Assembly: GCF_036195325.1 (NCBI RefSeq)
Contig: NZ_CP108101.1
Location: 620,001-684,000 of the forward strand
DNA length: 64,000 nt
Direction: 5' to 3'
From: Streptomyces sp. NBC_00234
GTDB taxonomy: Bacteria > Actinomycetota > Actinomycetes > Streptomycetales > Streptomycetaceae
Shown here in pieces: positions 49,472-58,290 of this stretch. The notes below the pieces were generated by a model. That model was not told the DNA's origin, ran no database searches, and saw only the letters and a program-made list of their open reading frames with translations. Within the stretch, counting starts at the first letter, position 1. Each line of letters opens with the position of its first letter. A program made the position numbers and the translations under genes.

Positions 49472-51856
49472 ATGTCCCACGATTCCGACCCGCACCGGCA
49501 CGGCGGCGGCCTGATCGGCCGCTCCGTCCCCCGCGTCGAGGACGACCGGCTGCTGCGTGGCCAGGGCAGGTACGTCGACGACATCGCCCTGCCCGGCGGC
49601 GTCGAGGCCGCCTTCCTGCGCAGTCCGCACGCCCACGCCCGTATCGAATCCGTCGACGTACGGGCCGCCCTGGCCGCTCCGGGGGTCGTCGCGGTGTGGA
49701 CCGGCGAGGACGTGGCGGACCTTCCCGCGATGCTCAACAAGGAAGAACTCCGCACCCCGCCGGGGCTCGCCGAACTCCTCGACCCGGTGGTCCGGATGAC
49801 CCCGATGCCGCTCCTCGCCCGCGAGAAGGTCCTGTACGTCGGACAGCCCGTCGCCGTCGTCTTCGCCGAGAACCGCTACCTCGCCGAGGACGCCCTGGAG
49901 CTCGTCGAGGTGGGCTACGCCCCGCTGCCGGTGCTCGTCGACCCCGAGACCTCCCTGTCCCCCGAAGCCCCGCTGCTGCACGAGCACCTGCCCGACAACA
50001 CCGCGGTCGCGGTCGCGGCCCGGGTGGGCGACCCGGACGCGGCGTTCGCCGGCGCGCACGCGGTCGTGAGCGAACGGTTCGACGCCCACCGGTACGTGGC
50101 CTCCCCGATCGAGACCCGGGCCATCTCCGCCCAGGTGGATCCGTACAGCGGCCGGCTCACCGTGTGGGCGGGCACCCAGACCCCCCACCGGCTGCGGGAC
50201 GCGATCGCCCACACCCTCGGTCTGGCGCCCGCCTCGGTGCACGTCATCGCCGCGGACGTCGGCGGCGGCTTCGGCCAGAAGGGCATCCTCTACGTCGAGG
50301 AGCTGCTGGTCCCCCACGCCGCCCGCCGGCTCGGCCGCCCCGTGCTGTGGCGCGAGGACCGCAACGAGAACCTCACCGCGTCCTCGCACGCCAGGGAGCA
50401 GATCCACCACATCGAGCTGGCCGCGGACGCCGAAGGGCACATCCTCGCCGTGCGCGACCGGATCACGGTGAACTTCGGCGCCTACAACATGACCGGTCTC
50501 GTGGTGCCGTACAACTCGCTCTGCCATCTGCTCGGCCCCTACCGCGTCCCCCACGTGGACATCGACGTGACCGGCGTACTCACCAACACCACGTTCGCCA
50601 CGCCATACCGGGGAGCGGGCCGCCCGGAGACGGTGTTCGCCATGGAACGGGCGATGGACCGGCTCGCCGTCGAACTCGGCATCGCGCCCGAGGAGTTGAG
50701 GGCCCGCAATCTCGTCGGCCCCGACGAGATGCCGTATGCGACGGGGCTGGTGGACCGCTCCGGCAGTCCCCAGTCCTACGACTCCGGGGACTTCCCCGAG
50801 CTGCTGCGCCGCGCGGTTGCCAAGGCGGACGTCGAGGCGATCCGCGCGCGGCAGCGCGAGGGCGCACGCGACGGCAGGCACGTCGGCGTCGGATTCGCCA
50901 TGTACATCGAGGCCACCGGGCTCGGTCCGTTCGAGACCGCGCGGATCGACCTCGCCCCCGACGGCCGGGTGCGGCTCGCCATCGGCGCGCCCTCCCAGGG
51001 CCAGGGGCACCGCACGTCCATGGCGCAGATCGCCGCCGACGCCCTCGGGGTGCCGCTCGGGATCATCGAGGTGACGGGCGGCGACACCGAGGCCACCCCG
51101 TTCGGTGTGGGCACCATCGCGAGCCGCGCGCTGGTCAACGCTGGCAACGCGACGCACCGGGCCGGCCGGCTGGTGCGCGAGAAGATCATCGAAGCGGCGG
51201 CGCGCCGGCTCGGCGTCACGGCGGACCGTCTCGACCTCAGCGACGGCGTCGTGGCGGCGAAGGAGCCCGGCGGTCCGTCGATCGGGCTGGCCGAACTGGC
51301 CGGACGGGCACCGCTGCCCGGCGTCCCCGAACCCACGGACGGACGCCACGGCACCGAGATCAGCGAGACCGTGCACTTCCGGCCGCCGGGGTTCGCGGTC
51401 GCGAGCGGGGCGCACGCGGCCGTCGTCGAGGTCGACGAACACACCGGCGAGGTCGAGATCCTGCACTACGTCGTCGTCCACGACGCGGGGAACATCGTCA
51501 ACCCGATGATCGCGGAGGGCCAGGTCACCGGCGGCATCGCCCAGGGGATCGGCGGCGCCCTCTACGAGGAGATGGTCTACGGCCCCGACGGCCAGCCCCG
51601 CACCGGCACGTACATGGACTATCTGGTGCCCACGTCCTCGGAGATTCCCGACCTCGACATGGACGAGATCTTCACTCCGAGCCCCATGAACGACCTCGGC
51701 GTCAAGGGCCTCGGCGAGGGCGGCGCGATCGCCCCGCAGGCGGTGCTGGCCGGCGCCGTCGAGGACGCACTGCGCCCCTTCGGTGTCGTCGTACGCCGGG
51801 GACCGCTCTCACCGAGCCGCGTGAGGGAGCTGATCCGTACGGCCGACCGCCCCTGA
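49472..51856 (+). CDS. Molybdenum hydroxylase large (Mo-cofactor) subunit
   Basis: ATG 49472 gives 794 residues. It begins IGRSVPRVEDDRLLRGQGRYVDDI, as in the aldehyde oxidase/xanthine dehydrogenase family. Cofactor contacts include VGGGFGQKG and GAPSQGQGHRT, and the catalytic glutamate is in VKGLGEGGAI near residue 750. The active-site loop reads TPYRGAGRPE, not the AYxCSFR cysteine loop of true CO dehydrogenase, so this is a form II-like hydroxylase for an organic substrate such as an aldehyde or N-heterocycle. It follows the 2Fe-2S subunit and precedes coxG. Confidence 0.94.
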   Translation: MSHDSDPHRHGGGLIGRSVPRVEDDRLLRGQGRYVDDIALPGGVEAAFLRSPHAHARIESVDVRAALAAPGVVAVWTGEDVADLPAMLNKEELRTPPGLAELLDPVVRMTPMPLLAREKVLYVGQPVAVVFAENRYLAEDALELVEVGYAPLPVLVDPETSLSPEAPLLHEHLPDNTAVAVAARVGDPDAAFAGAHAVVSERFDAHRYVASPIETRAISAQVDPYSGRLTVWAGTQTPHRLRDAIAHTLGLAPASVHVIAADVGGGFGQKGILYVEELLVPHAARRLGRPVLWREDRNENLTASSHAREQIHHIELAADAEGHILAVRDRITVNFGAYNMTGLVVPYNSLCHLLGPYRVPHVDIDVTGVLTNTTFATPYRGAGRPETVFAMERAMDRLAVELGIAPEELRARNLVGPDEMPYATGLVDRSGSPQSYDSGDFPELLRRAVAKADVEAIRARQREGARDGRHVGVGFAMYIEATGLGPFETARIDLAPDGRVRLAIGAPSQGQGHRTSMAQIAADALGVPLGIIEVTGGDTEATPFGVGTIASRALVNAGNATHRAGRLVREKIIEAAARRLGVTADRLDLSDGVVAAKEPGGPSIGLAELAGRAPLPGVPEPTDGRHGTEISETVHFRPPGFAVASGAHAAVVEVDEHTGEVEILHYVVVHDAGNIVNPMIAEGQVTGGIAQGIGGALYEEMVYGPDGQPRTGTYMDYLVPTSSEIPDLDMDEIFTPSPMNDLGVKGLGEGGAIAPQAVLAGAVEDALRPFGVVVRRGPLSPSRVRELIRTADRP

Positions 51857-51910
51857 GCCCGACCCGACGCGGCCGGTCCCGACCGGCCGCTCCCCTCGAT
51901 TGGACACCGC

Positions 51911-52540
51911 ATGCAGCTCGATCACTCCTTCACCGTCCCGGCGGCACCCGATGACGCCTGGAAGCTCTTCCTCGACCTCGGCCGGGTCGCCCCCTGTATG
52001 CCCGGCGCCGTGCTGGACACCCTCGACGACGACGCGTTCACCGGGCGCGTCAAGGTCAAGGTCGGTGCCGTGCAGATGAGTTACCGGGGCGAGGGCACCG
52101 TCACCCGCGACGAGGCCGCCCGCTCGATGCACCTCGACCTGAGCGGCAGCGAGACCCGCGGTGCGGGCACCGTGTCGGCCACGGTCACCGCGACGCTGGT
52201 CACCGACCCGGCCGGCACCCGGGTGCGGGTCCGTACGGACCTCGACATCACCGGCCGGCCGGCGCAGTTCGGCCGCGGGATCATGACCGAGGTCGGCGAC
52301 CGCATCGTCCAGCAGTTCGCCAACCGCCTCGAAGAGCTGCTGCGGGACACCGGACACGGCTCCGGCTCCACGGCGCCGACGGGTACGGGCACCCCGGGGG
52401 CCCTCCTGCCCGAGCCCGAGGCCGTGGACCTCGGGGCGGCGGCGCTGCCCGTCCTGCTCAGGAAGGCTGCCGCACCCGTGGCGGCGGTGCTGGTCGCCGT
52501 CGTGCTGATCCGGACGCTGCGGCGGCGTTCGCGCGGGTGA
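51911..52540 (+). CDS. CoxG-type SRPBCC protein with C-terminal membrane anchor
   Basis: The 209-residue protein has a START-like/SRPBCC domain (SFTVPAAPDDAWKLFLDLGRVAPCMPGA, FTGRVKVKVGAVQMSYRGEG) followed by a linker and a C-terminal hydrophobic helix (APVAAVLVAVVLIRTLRRRS). CoxG anchors CO dehydrogenase to the membrane in Oligotropha-type systems, and homologues accompany other molybdenum hydroxylases. The tail-anchor topology suggests the enzyme here is also attached to the membrane, close to quinone acceptors. It is the last gene of the operon. Confidence 0.9.
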   Translation: MQLDHSFTVPAAPDDAWKLFLDLGRVAPCMPGAVLDTLDDDAFTGRVKVKVGAVQMSYRGEGTVTRDEAARSMHLDLSGSETRGAGTVSATVTATLVTDPAGTRVRVRTDLDITGRPAQFGRGIMTEVGDRIVQQFANRLEELLRDTGHGSGSTAPTGTGTPGALLPEPEAVDLGAAALPVLLRKAAAPVAAVLVAVVLIRTLRRRSRG

Positions 52541-52590
52541 GGAGGGGTCGCACCGCCCCTCTCCGGCCCTGCCCCGTCCCCTCAGCAGTA

Positions 52591-52614
52591 AGATTCTCAG
52601 TGCCGTGAGAATCT
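52591..52614. promoter_or_regulatory. Perfect MarR-type inverted repeat
   Basis: AGATTCTCA (52591-52599), 6 bp, TGAGAATCT (52606-52614): the 9-bp arms are exact complements. The right arm ends 26 bp before ATG 52641. It differs from the TAAGCGCTTA sites of the ring-cleavage operon, so it probably belongs to this MarR protein itself. Confidence 0.75.
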
Positions 52615-52640
52615 GACGGATGCCGTACGAGGGGATGGGC

Positions 52641-53168
52641 ATGGCTGCATCGAGGCCGGTGGACCGGGACGCCGTCGCGAGCGTGATCGAGGACTGGGCG
52701 CGCGAACGGCCGGAGCTGGACACCAGCCCGCTGGAGGTCCTCGCCCGGCTGCACCGCTCCTTCCTGCGCTACAGCACCAGGCTCACCACATCGATCGACC
52801 GTCACGGCCTGTCCGTGGCGGGCTTCGACGTCCTGACCGCACTGCGGCGTTCGGGAGCTCCGTACCGGCTCACCGCCGGGCAGCTCGCCGACTCCGGACT
52901 GGTCTCCTCGGCCGGAGTGACGCTGCGGATCGACCGTCTGGAGAAGGACGGTCTCATCGTGCGCGAACGCGACGCCGACGACCGCAGGGTCGTCTACTCG
53001 CGTCTCACCGACAAGGGTCTCGCGACGGTGGACACCGTCTTCGCCGAGCATCTCGACAACGAACGCCGGATGCTCGGCGGCCTGTCCCCGTCCGAACGCC
53101 GCCAGCTCGCACGGCTCCTGCGCAAGCTGGAGGAGTCGATCGTCGACTCCGACGAGGAACCGGCCTGA
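52641..53168 (+). CDS. MarR-family transcriptional regulator
   Basis: ATG 52641 follows GAGGGG by 6 nt; ATGs at 52620 and 52635 lie before or inside the ribosome site. The 175-residue product has the MarR winged helix: LSVAGFDVLTALRRSG, YRLTAGQLADSGLVSSAGVTLRIDRLEKDGLIVRE, DADDRRVVYSRLTDKG. It follows coxG by 100 bp with its own palindrome and likely regulates itself and perhaps the molybdenum hydroxylase genes. It has no cysteine, so the ligand is probably a small aromatic molecule rather than peroxide. Confidence 0.92.
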   Translation: MAASRPVDRDAVASVIEDWARERPELDTSPLEVLARLHRSFLRYSTRLTTSIDRHGLSVAGFDVLTALRRSGAPYRLTAGQLADSGLVSSAGVTLRIDRLEKDGLIVRERDADDRRVVYSRLTDKGLATVDTVFAEHLDNERRMLGGLSPSERRQLARLLRKLEESIVDSDEEPA

Positions 53169-53288
53169 TCGGAACGAAAGGCCCCGGTTCGCACCTCATT
53201 GCCGGAAGCCTCCCCTCCGCCGAAAGATCGTTCATATGATCCTTCTCGGCTCCCTCGTGACGCGGGGGAACGACAGGAGGAGGGGACC

Positions 53289-53651
53289 ATGTCGAACATT
53301 TCCAGACGATCGCTGCTCGGATATTCGGGGACGGCGGCAGCGGGCGCGGTGTTCGCGTCCGCCGGAACGGCCTCGGCCGACGGCACGGAGTCGGAGGGGT
53401 CGAGCGCGGCACAGTCGACCGCGGTGGAGTTCTCGCCGGGGAGCAAGTTCGAGGCCAACGCGAGCATGGCCGAGTCCGATCTCATGATGGAGATGTCGTT
53501 CAGCGTGCGGGTGGACTGGCCCAACGGCTATCCCTCGGCGCAGGACATCACTCCCCTGGAGGTCGCCAACGCGCTGTCCGCGATCGCCGAGTCGAAGGGC
53601 TGGCCGCCGCTCACGTTCTACGGCCCGCAGCCCCCTGCTCCGCTGAACTGA
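53289..53651 (+). CDS. Small Tat-exported protein of unknown function
   Basis: ATG 53289 follows AGGAGGAGG and gives 120 residues. The N-terminus SRRSLLGYSGTAAAGAVFASAGTASA is a twin-arginine signal peptide with an AxA cleavage site. The mature part of about 90 residues (FEANASMAESDLMMEMSFSVRVDWPNGYPSAQDITPLEV; quoted in part: MMEMSFSVRVDW) has no recognisable motif. Tat export suggests it folds or binds a cofactor before secretion. An in-frame start at 53199 lacks a ribosome site. Confidence 0.8.
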   Translation: MSNISRRSLLGYSGTAAAGAVFASAGTASADGTESEGSSAAQSTAVEFSPGSKFEANASMAESDLMMEMSFSVRVDWPNGYPSAQDITPLEVANALSAIAESKGWPPLTFYGPQPPAPLN

Positions 53652-53784
53652 CGTCACCACGAGGACGGCCGGGGGGCGCGTCCGATCACGGGCGAGCTCT
53701 CCCGGCCGCTCCGCCCCGAACGCCGGGCGAGTCCGCCACCGGCCGATCATTGACGGCAGGGCCGGGCGGTGTGACGATTCGCCG

Positions 53785-54909
53785 ATGCCCGACCTTCACT
53801 CCCGGATGGCCTCCCGGGGCAGCGCCCTCACCGCGGCGGTGGTCGCGCGTTGCGCGGCGGAGGTTCCGTTCTACGGGGAGCTGCCGCGCCGGACGCTGGA
53901 GGGCGAGGTCACGCGATCGATCGCGGCCGTGCACGCCCTGCTGCTCCGGGCGCTGCGGGAGGGCGGCGAGATGGGCCCGGGTGATCTGACCCGGCTCATC
54001 GAGTGGTCCGCGCGCCGGGCCGAGGAACGGGTGCCGCTGGAGGCGGTCACCGCCGCCTATCTCATCGGCGCCGAAGCCTGGTGGCAGGTGCTGACCGAGA
54101 CGGCGGAGCCCGAGGAACTGGCCGGGGCGGGCTCGAAGCTGCTCGCCTGTCTGCACGCGGCGATGCCCGCGGTGGTGCTCGCCCACCTGAATGTCCAGGA
54201 GGACCTCCACAGCGAGGACAAGCGGGTGCGAAGGGCTCTGCTGACCGCGCTCCTGGAAGGCCGGCCGTACGAGGAACTGGCGGGGGCCGCGCGGGTCACG
54301 GTGGCCGGCGCGCACGAGGTGGTGGTCCTGGCCTTCGAGTCGAATCCGCCGGCCAGACTGGTGCAGTCGTCGCTCGACGCCCACGCGGGCATCCCCGTGC
54401 TGATGGACCACGTCGCCGGGATCGCCCTGTGGCCGGCCGGCTCCGATCTGCCCGGACTGCTGGACGGACTCGCCCGGGAGACGGCGCAGCGCGTGTTCGC
54501 CGCCGCCGCTCCGGCCGACGAACCTGCGGCCGTCCCGGAAGCGGCTGCGGAGGCCGGACGCGTACTGGAACTCGTCCGGCGCCTGGACCGCCCGCCCGGC
54601 CTCTACCGCCTCGACGACGTACTGCTGGAGTACCAGCTCGCCCGTCCCGGCGAGCCGCTGAAGCGGCTGGCCGGGAAGCTCGGCCCGCTGGACCCGCATC
54701 CGTATCTCCTGGAGACACTGCGCGTGTTCGTCGACCGGGGCCACAACCGCCGCCAGAGCGCACTGGAGTTGTGCATCCACCGCAACACGCTGGACTACCG
54801 GCTGCAACGGGTGAGCACCCTGACCGGTCTGGATCTCGCGGTCCCCGCGGAGGCGCGGCTGCTCCAGGCGGCGCTGGTCGCCAGGGAGCTGGTCCGGACC
54901 GCGCCCTAG
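53785..54909 (+). CDS. PucR/CdaR-family transcriptional regulator
   Basis: The 374-residue protein has an N-terminal RsbT-type helical region (TRSIAAVHALLLRALREGGEMGPGDL), a middle GGDEF-like or CdaR domain and a C-terminal PucR HTH (LLETLRVFVDRGHNRRQSALELCIHRNTLDYRLQRV in part: CIHRNTLDYRLQRV). PucR-type proteins often control catabolic genes. Its TAG stop at 54907-54909 is formed by the left CTAG flank of the second 49-bp palindromic element. The target is unknown; it is convergent with the carboxylesterase. Confidence 0.9.
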   Translation: MPDLHSRMASRGSALTAAVVARCAAEVPFYGELPRRTLEGEVTRSIAAVHALLLRALREGGEMGPGDLTRLIEWSARRAEERVPLEAVTAAYLIGAEAWWQVLTETAEPEELAGAGSKLLACLHAAMPAVVLAHLNVQEDLHSEDKRVRRALLTALLEGRPYEELAGAARVTVAGAHEVVVLAFESNPPARLVQSSLDAHAGIPVLMDHVAGIALWPAGSDLPGLLDGLARETAQRVFAAAAPADEPAAVPEAAAEAGRVLELVRRLDRPPGLYRLDDVLLEYQLARPGEPLKRLAGKLGPLDPHPYLLETLRVFVDRGHNRRQSALELCIHRNTLDYRLQRVSTLTGLDLAVPAEARLLQAALVARELVRTAP

Positions 54910-54962
54910 GGAGTGTCCGCAAAGTACCGTCGGCGGGACGAGACTTCGCGGACACGACCTAG
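54906..54962. mobile_element. 49-bp palindromic MITE-like element flanked by CTAG (second copy)
   Basis: The core (54910-54958) begins GGAGTGTCCGCAAAGTACCG and ends GCGGACACGAC, with CTAG at 54906-54909 and 54959-54962. It differs from the copy at 6924-6972 at only six positions. It provides the stop codons of both neighbours: TAG of the PucR-type gene on the plus strand and TAG of the carboxylesterase gene on the minus strand. It too lies between convergent genes. Confidence 0.65.
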
Positions 54963-56368
54963 GGTCTTTCGAGCCACATGCGCATCTCCTCCTCCCGGGG
55001 CGCGAGCGTCACACCCGAGCCGGGGTGGTCGAAGACCATGACCGGCAGGTGCGAGCCCCACGCCGACCAGCCGGGGTCTCCCGAGGCGGCGAAGGCGACC
55101 CAGGCCCGGTGCATGGTGTCGGCCAGCGGCTGAGGAGCGTCGGGACCGGTCAGCGACTCGCCGTGGCGGAGGTTGTCGAAGACGAAGCCGATCTCCAGCG
55201 CATGGCAGGCGCCGAGCCCGAGGACGGGCGAGCCCCAGGCGAACTCGTAGACGTACGTCCGGGCCGGCCGGGAATCGGCCAGCCGGTTGAGCGGGGCCCG
55301 CAGCAGCAGGTCGGTGGCCATCTCGCCGAGGATCACCCCGGGTCGGGCTCCGGGCCGGGTGGACCGGTACAGCCGGGCCACCCGGCCCGGTATCCGGAAC
55401 TTCAGCAGGGCCAGACGCAGCGTGAGCGCGCTGACGCGGTCCACCGCCCCGGTCGGTACGAACCACAGGCGGTACTCCTCCCGGTTGCACCCGATCAACA
55501 GATCGACCTCCGGGAGCGGGGGGTCGGCGAGGACCACGTCGTCGTCGACCACGATGTGGAAGCCGGCTCCGCCGCTGATCGGATCGGCCTTGCCGACCAC
55601 CGCGGCCTGGGCGTCCAGCAGCCGTTCCCGGTCCACCGCCGCGAAGGCTTCCGCCGTGGCCGGCACCCGCAGTGCCTTCGCCATCGAACGGACGATCTTC
55701 GCGCCCTCGGCGCGCGGCACCGTGTGCGGCGGGCCGCTCTGGAGGATCGCCCGGTGGAACAGACCGGCGGCCCGGGGGCTGGTCATCAGGGCCGCGATAC
55801 TGATCGCTCCGGCCGACTCGCCGCACACCGTGACGTTCCGCGGGTCTCCCCCGAAGGCGGCGATGTTGTCACGGACCCAGGTCAGGGCCGCGATCTGGTC
55901 CAGCAGGCCGCGGTTGTCGGGTGCATCGGGGAACACCCCGAACCCTTCCGTTCCGAGGCGGTAGTTGACCGAGACGAGGACCACGCCGTCGCGGGCGAAG
56001 GCACCCCCGTCGTAGAGCGGAAAGCTTGCCGAGCCGTTGCGGAGCGAGCCGCCGTGGATCCAGACCATCACCGGGAGCGGCTCGTCGACGACCGCCGCGG
56101 TCCAGACGTTGAGGTTGAGGCAGCCGTCCCCGGGGATGTCGGATTCGGGAATCAGCTGGTCGAGAGGCGGCCGATAGGGGCGCTGGGGTGCGGTCGGCCC
56201 GTGCTGCACCGCGTCGCGCACGCCCTCCCAGGGTTCTACGGGGGCGGGCGCCCGGAAGCGGTGGGCGCCGAACGGCGGTGCGGCGTAAGGGATTCCGAGG
56301 AAGGTCGCGATCCCGTCCTCGACCCGGCCGCGGACCCTCCCTTGCCGGGTGGTCACCATGATGTCCAT
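54959..56368 (-). CDS. Type B carboxylesterase
   Basis: The 469-residue enzyme starts at ATG 56368 behind GAAAGGA. It has the type B pattern: FLGIPYAAPPFGAHRF, the oxyanion region VMVWIHGGSL, the nucleophile motif VTVCGESAGAIS and a late histidine in CHALEIGFVFDN. The family hydrolyses carboxylic esters, including p-nitrobenzyl esters and drugs. No signal peptide is present, so it is cytoplasmic. Its stop codon is provided by the palindromic element, so the C-terminus (MRMWLERP) may be truncated relative to ancestors. Confidence 0.92.
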   Translation of the reverse strand: MDIMVTTRQGRVRGRVEDGIATFLGIPYAAPPFGAHRFRAPAPVEPWEGVRDAVQHGPTAPQRPYRPPLDQLIPESDIPGDGCLNLNVWTAAVVDEPLPVMVWIHGGSLRNGSASFPLYDGGAFARDGVVLVSVNYRLGTEGFGVFPDAPDNRGLLDQIAALTWVRDNIAAFGGDPRNVTVCGESAGAISIAALMTSPRAAGLFHRAILQSGPPHTVPRAEGAKIVRSMAKALRVPATAEAFAAVDRERLLDAQAAVVGKADPISGGAGFHIVVDDDVVLADPPLPEVDLLIGCNREEYRLWFVPTGAVDRVSALTLRLALLKFRIPGRVARLYRSTRPGARPGVILGEMATDLLLRAPLNRLADSRPARTYVYEFAWGSPVLGLGACHALEIGFVFDNLRHGESLTGPDAPQPLADTMHRAWVAFAASGDPGWSAWGSHLPVMVFDHPGSGVTLAPREEEMRMWLERP

Positions 56369-56451
56369 CTCGGTCCTTTCACGAAGTGCGGGGGCGAACC
56401 GCCCCTGGGCGCAGGAGCGTCCGGAGGCGGTTCGCGAGCGTGCGGCCGGGT

Positions 56452-57306
56452 CTACGGGGCGGGAATCCGGGCGGCCAGGTCGTTGCGGCGCACGTCGGAC
56501 CAGGTGGTGGTGTCGACGCAGATGCCGCAGTCCGGGCCGAAGAACTCCGCGCCGGCCGTCCGGTCCCCCATGAGGTGCGCACGGAACCACGCGGTGGTCG
56601 GCGCGGCGAACGGTCCGGGGTCGCCGACGACCGTGAAGTGGTCGGCCCCGCGCAACTCGCCGTAGATGGCCGGGATGTGGTCGGCGGCGTCGTAGAACGC
56701 CTTGACGAGGAACGGGAAGACGATGCTGTCCTGCTGGCCGGCCAGCAGGAGGGCCGGGACGTGCACGTCGTTGATGTTGGCCAGCGGCCCCGGCTGGATC
56801 GGCAGGATGGTGTCCACGCGGGGGTCCGCGCCGACGACGATGGCAGCCGCCCCGCCCTGCGAGTGGCCCGAGGCGCCGATGTGTTCGAGGTCGACGCGGT
56901 CGTGGAAGATGCTGTTCGGGTCTGCGTTCCGGTGGGTCAGCAGGTCGATGCCGGCGCGCATGGAGATGCCGAGGTTGGACTGCGGCGTGTTGGCGGCGGC
57001 CACGACGAAGCCCTGGGAAGCCCAGTGGAGCAGCAGGTCCCGGTAGACGACGGGGAAGGCGAACGTGCCGTTGCCCCACACGATCACGGGGTGGCGGCGG
57101 TCGCTCTGCGCGATGTCGCGCGGGTAGTACAGGGTGGTCACCGCCCCGACCTCGACGGCGGTGGCGTAGGGGCCGGGGGCAGCGAAATCACTGCCGGCCG
57201 CGGTGTCGGCGGGGGTGGACGCCGAGGCGGCACCTCCACCGGCCGCGGCGGACAGCGCGAGGGTGAGCGCGACCAACGGGACGAGCAGTTTCCTTCTCCA
57301 CAGCAC
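56452..57306 (-). CDS. Secreted alpha/beta hydrolase (cutinase/polyesterase-like)
   Basis: GTG 57306 follows GGAG by 5 nt and gives 284 residues. A signal peptide (RRKLLVPLVALTLALSAAAGGGAASA) is followed by an alpha/beta hydrolase: IVWGNGTFAFPV, nucleophile IGASGHSQGGAAA, acid in LLLAGQQDSIV and histidine in LRGADHFTVVG. The GHSQGG elbow with WGNGT is shared with actinobacterial secreted lipases and polyesterases. A TTG at 57324 is an alternative start. It is 83 bp upstream of the carboxylesterase start on the same strand and may be co-transcribed with it. Confidence 0.85.
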   Translation of the reverse strand: MLWRRKLLVPLVALTLALSAAAGGGAASASTPADTAAGSDFAAPGPYATAVEVGAVTTLYYPRDIAQSDRRHPVIVWGNGTFAFPVVYRDLLLHWASQGFVVAAANTPQSNLGISMRAGIDLLTHRNADPNSIFHDRVDLEHIGASGHSQGGAAAIVVGADPRVDTILPIQPGPLANINDVHVPALLLAGQQDSIVFPFLVKAFYDAADHIPAIYGELRGADHFTVVGDPGPFAAPTTAWFRAHLMGDRTAGAEFFGPDCGICVDTTTWSDVRRNDLAARIPAP

Positions 57307-57472
57307 GGCGACTCCAGGCGTCAAGGTGAACCGGAGGTTTCGTCCGGATCACATCTGCGTTTGATCGCACAGCCTGAAGCAAGGACCGACGGCCGTCTCT
57401 GCGCAATCGCGGCAATCACCGGCGGCCGGATTCGTGCAAGGTGCCGAGAGGCGTGCCGTCGACGCCCGTGAC

Positions 57473-58021
57473 TCAGCTTCCGCCCGCGCGTCGCAGCCGC
57501 GCCGAGAGGTGATGCTGCAGAGGCTGACCGACCGCGGCGAGATCGTGTACGAAGTCGAGCGTGTCCTCGTCCGCCAGGGTGTAGCGGCGCCGGGTTGCCG
57601 CGACTTCCTTGGCGGTGGAGGTGCGGGCCACCTGCTCGGTGGCGAGATCGACCGAGCCGTCGCCCGCCCGGCCGGCCGAGATCTCCGCGATGCCGGTGGG
57701 CTGCGTGATCAGGGCCTCCACACGTCCGTCCGGCTGCAGGCGCCACCAGCCGCTCTCCCGGGCCGACGGGCGCAGCGGTGTACCGTCCGCGTCGAGCAGC
57801 CAGGCCCGCGCCTCGTAATGCAGGAAGGGCCGCCCGTCATGACTGAAGGTCACCTCCTGCGCGTACGCGAACTCCGCGTCGAGCGTGGGGTATCCGCCGC
57901 TTCCCCGGCCGGTCCAGGTGCCCAGCAGGCCGAGCACCGGCGCGAGCAGGGGATGCGGCGCGGGTGCTGCGTCCGCTCGGAGGGCGTCGGGGAACGGGTA
58001 CTGCTGAACGGGGTCGGGCAT
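57473..58021 (-). CDS. Nitrobindin-like heme-binding beta-barrel protein
   Basis: The 182-residue product starts at ATG 58021. The nitrobindin (THAP4-like, DUF1794) signature is [16 protein letters not shown], followed by [24 protein letters not shown] and a C-terminal [11 protein letters not shown] where the heme-coordinating histidine lies. Nitrobindins bind ferric heme b and react with nitric oxide or peroxynitrite. The second CTAG-flanked palindrome family lies 45 bp upstream of the start. Monocistronic. Confidence 0.88.
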   Translation of the reverse strand: MPDPVQQYPFPDALRADAAPAPHPLLAPVLGLLGTWTGRGSGGYPTLDAEFAYAQEVTFSHDGRPFLHYEARAWLLDADGTPLRPSARESGWWRLQPDGRVEALITQPTGIAEISAGRAGDGSVDLATEQVARTSTAKEVAATRRRYTLADEDTLDFVHDLAAVGQPLQHHLSARLRRAGGS

Positions 58022-58061
58022 GGGGTGCGCTCCTGGGTCGGTGCCGGTTCCGACTGGCAGC

Positions 58062-58107
58062 CTAGGGCCTCTCGTTTGGATCATGCCGGGCAAACGCAAG
58101 GCCCTAG
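58062..58107. mobile_element. 38-bp palindromic element flanked by CTAG
   Basis: The core (58066-58103) begins GGCCTCTCGTTTG and, read from the other end, GGCCTTGCGTTTG, 11 of 13 matching. CTAG flanks both sides (58062-58065, 58104-58107). Its left part, GGCCTCTCGTTTGGATCATG, is nearly the same as the start of the element at 24555, which places both in one family. Confidence 0.55.
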
Positions 58108-58196
58108 CGGTGTCCGGAGCCACGGGCCGGACTTCACCCCGCCGACTCACCCGCCCCACGAGCCCGCGGACCCCTGTGCGGTTGGCCGGACCAATA

Positions 58197-58212
58197 GTTA
58201 CCGGAGCGTAAC
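58197..58212. promoter_or_regulatory. Inverted repeat upstream of the secreted lipase
   Basis: GTTAC, 6 bp, GTAAC at 58197-58212, with another GTTAC at 58222-58226. It lies about 80 bp before GTG 58291 in the lipase promoter region. It could be a repressor site; the regulator is unknown. Confidence 0.4.
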
Positions 58213-58290
58213 TTACCGACGAGTTACCTTGGGTACGCGATCGTTGCTAGCTTGCGCTCATCTGCATCGGAGCAGAGCGAGGAGTGAGCT

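Noticed and set aside
48013..52540. Aerobic CO dehydrogenase (coxMSL)
   Set aside because: The subunit set is similar, but the large subunit has YRGAGR where CO dehydrogenase has the cysteine-bearing AYxCSFR loop.
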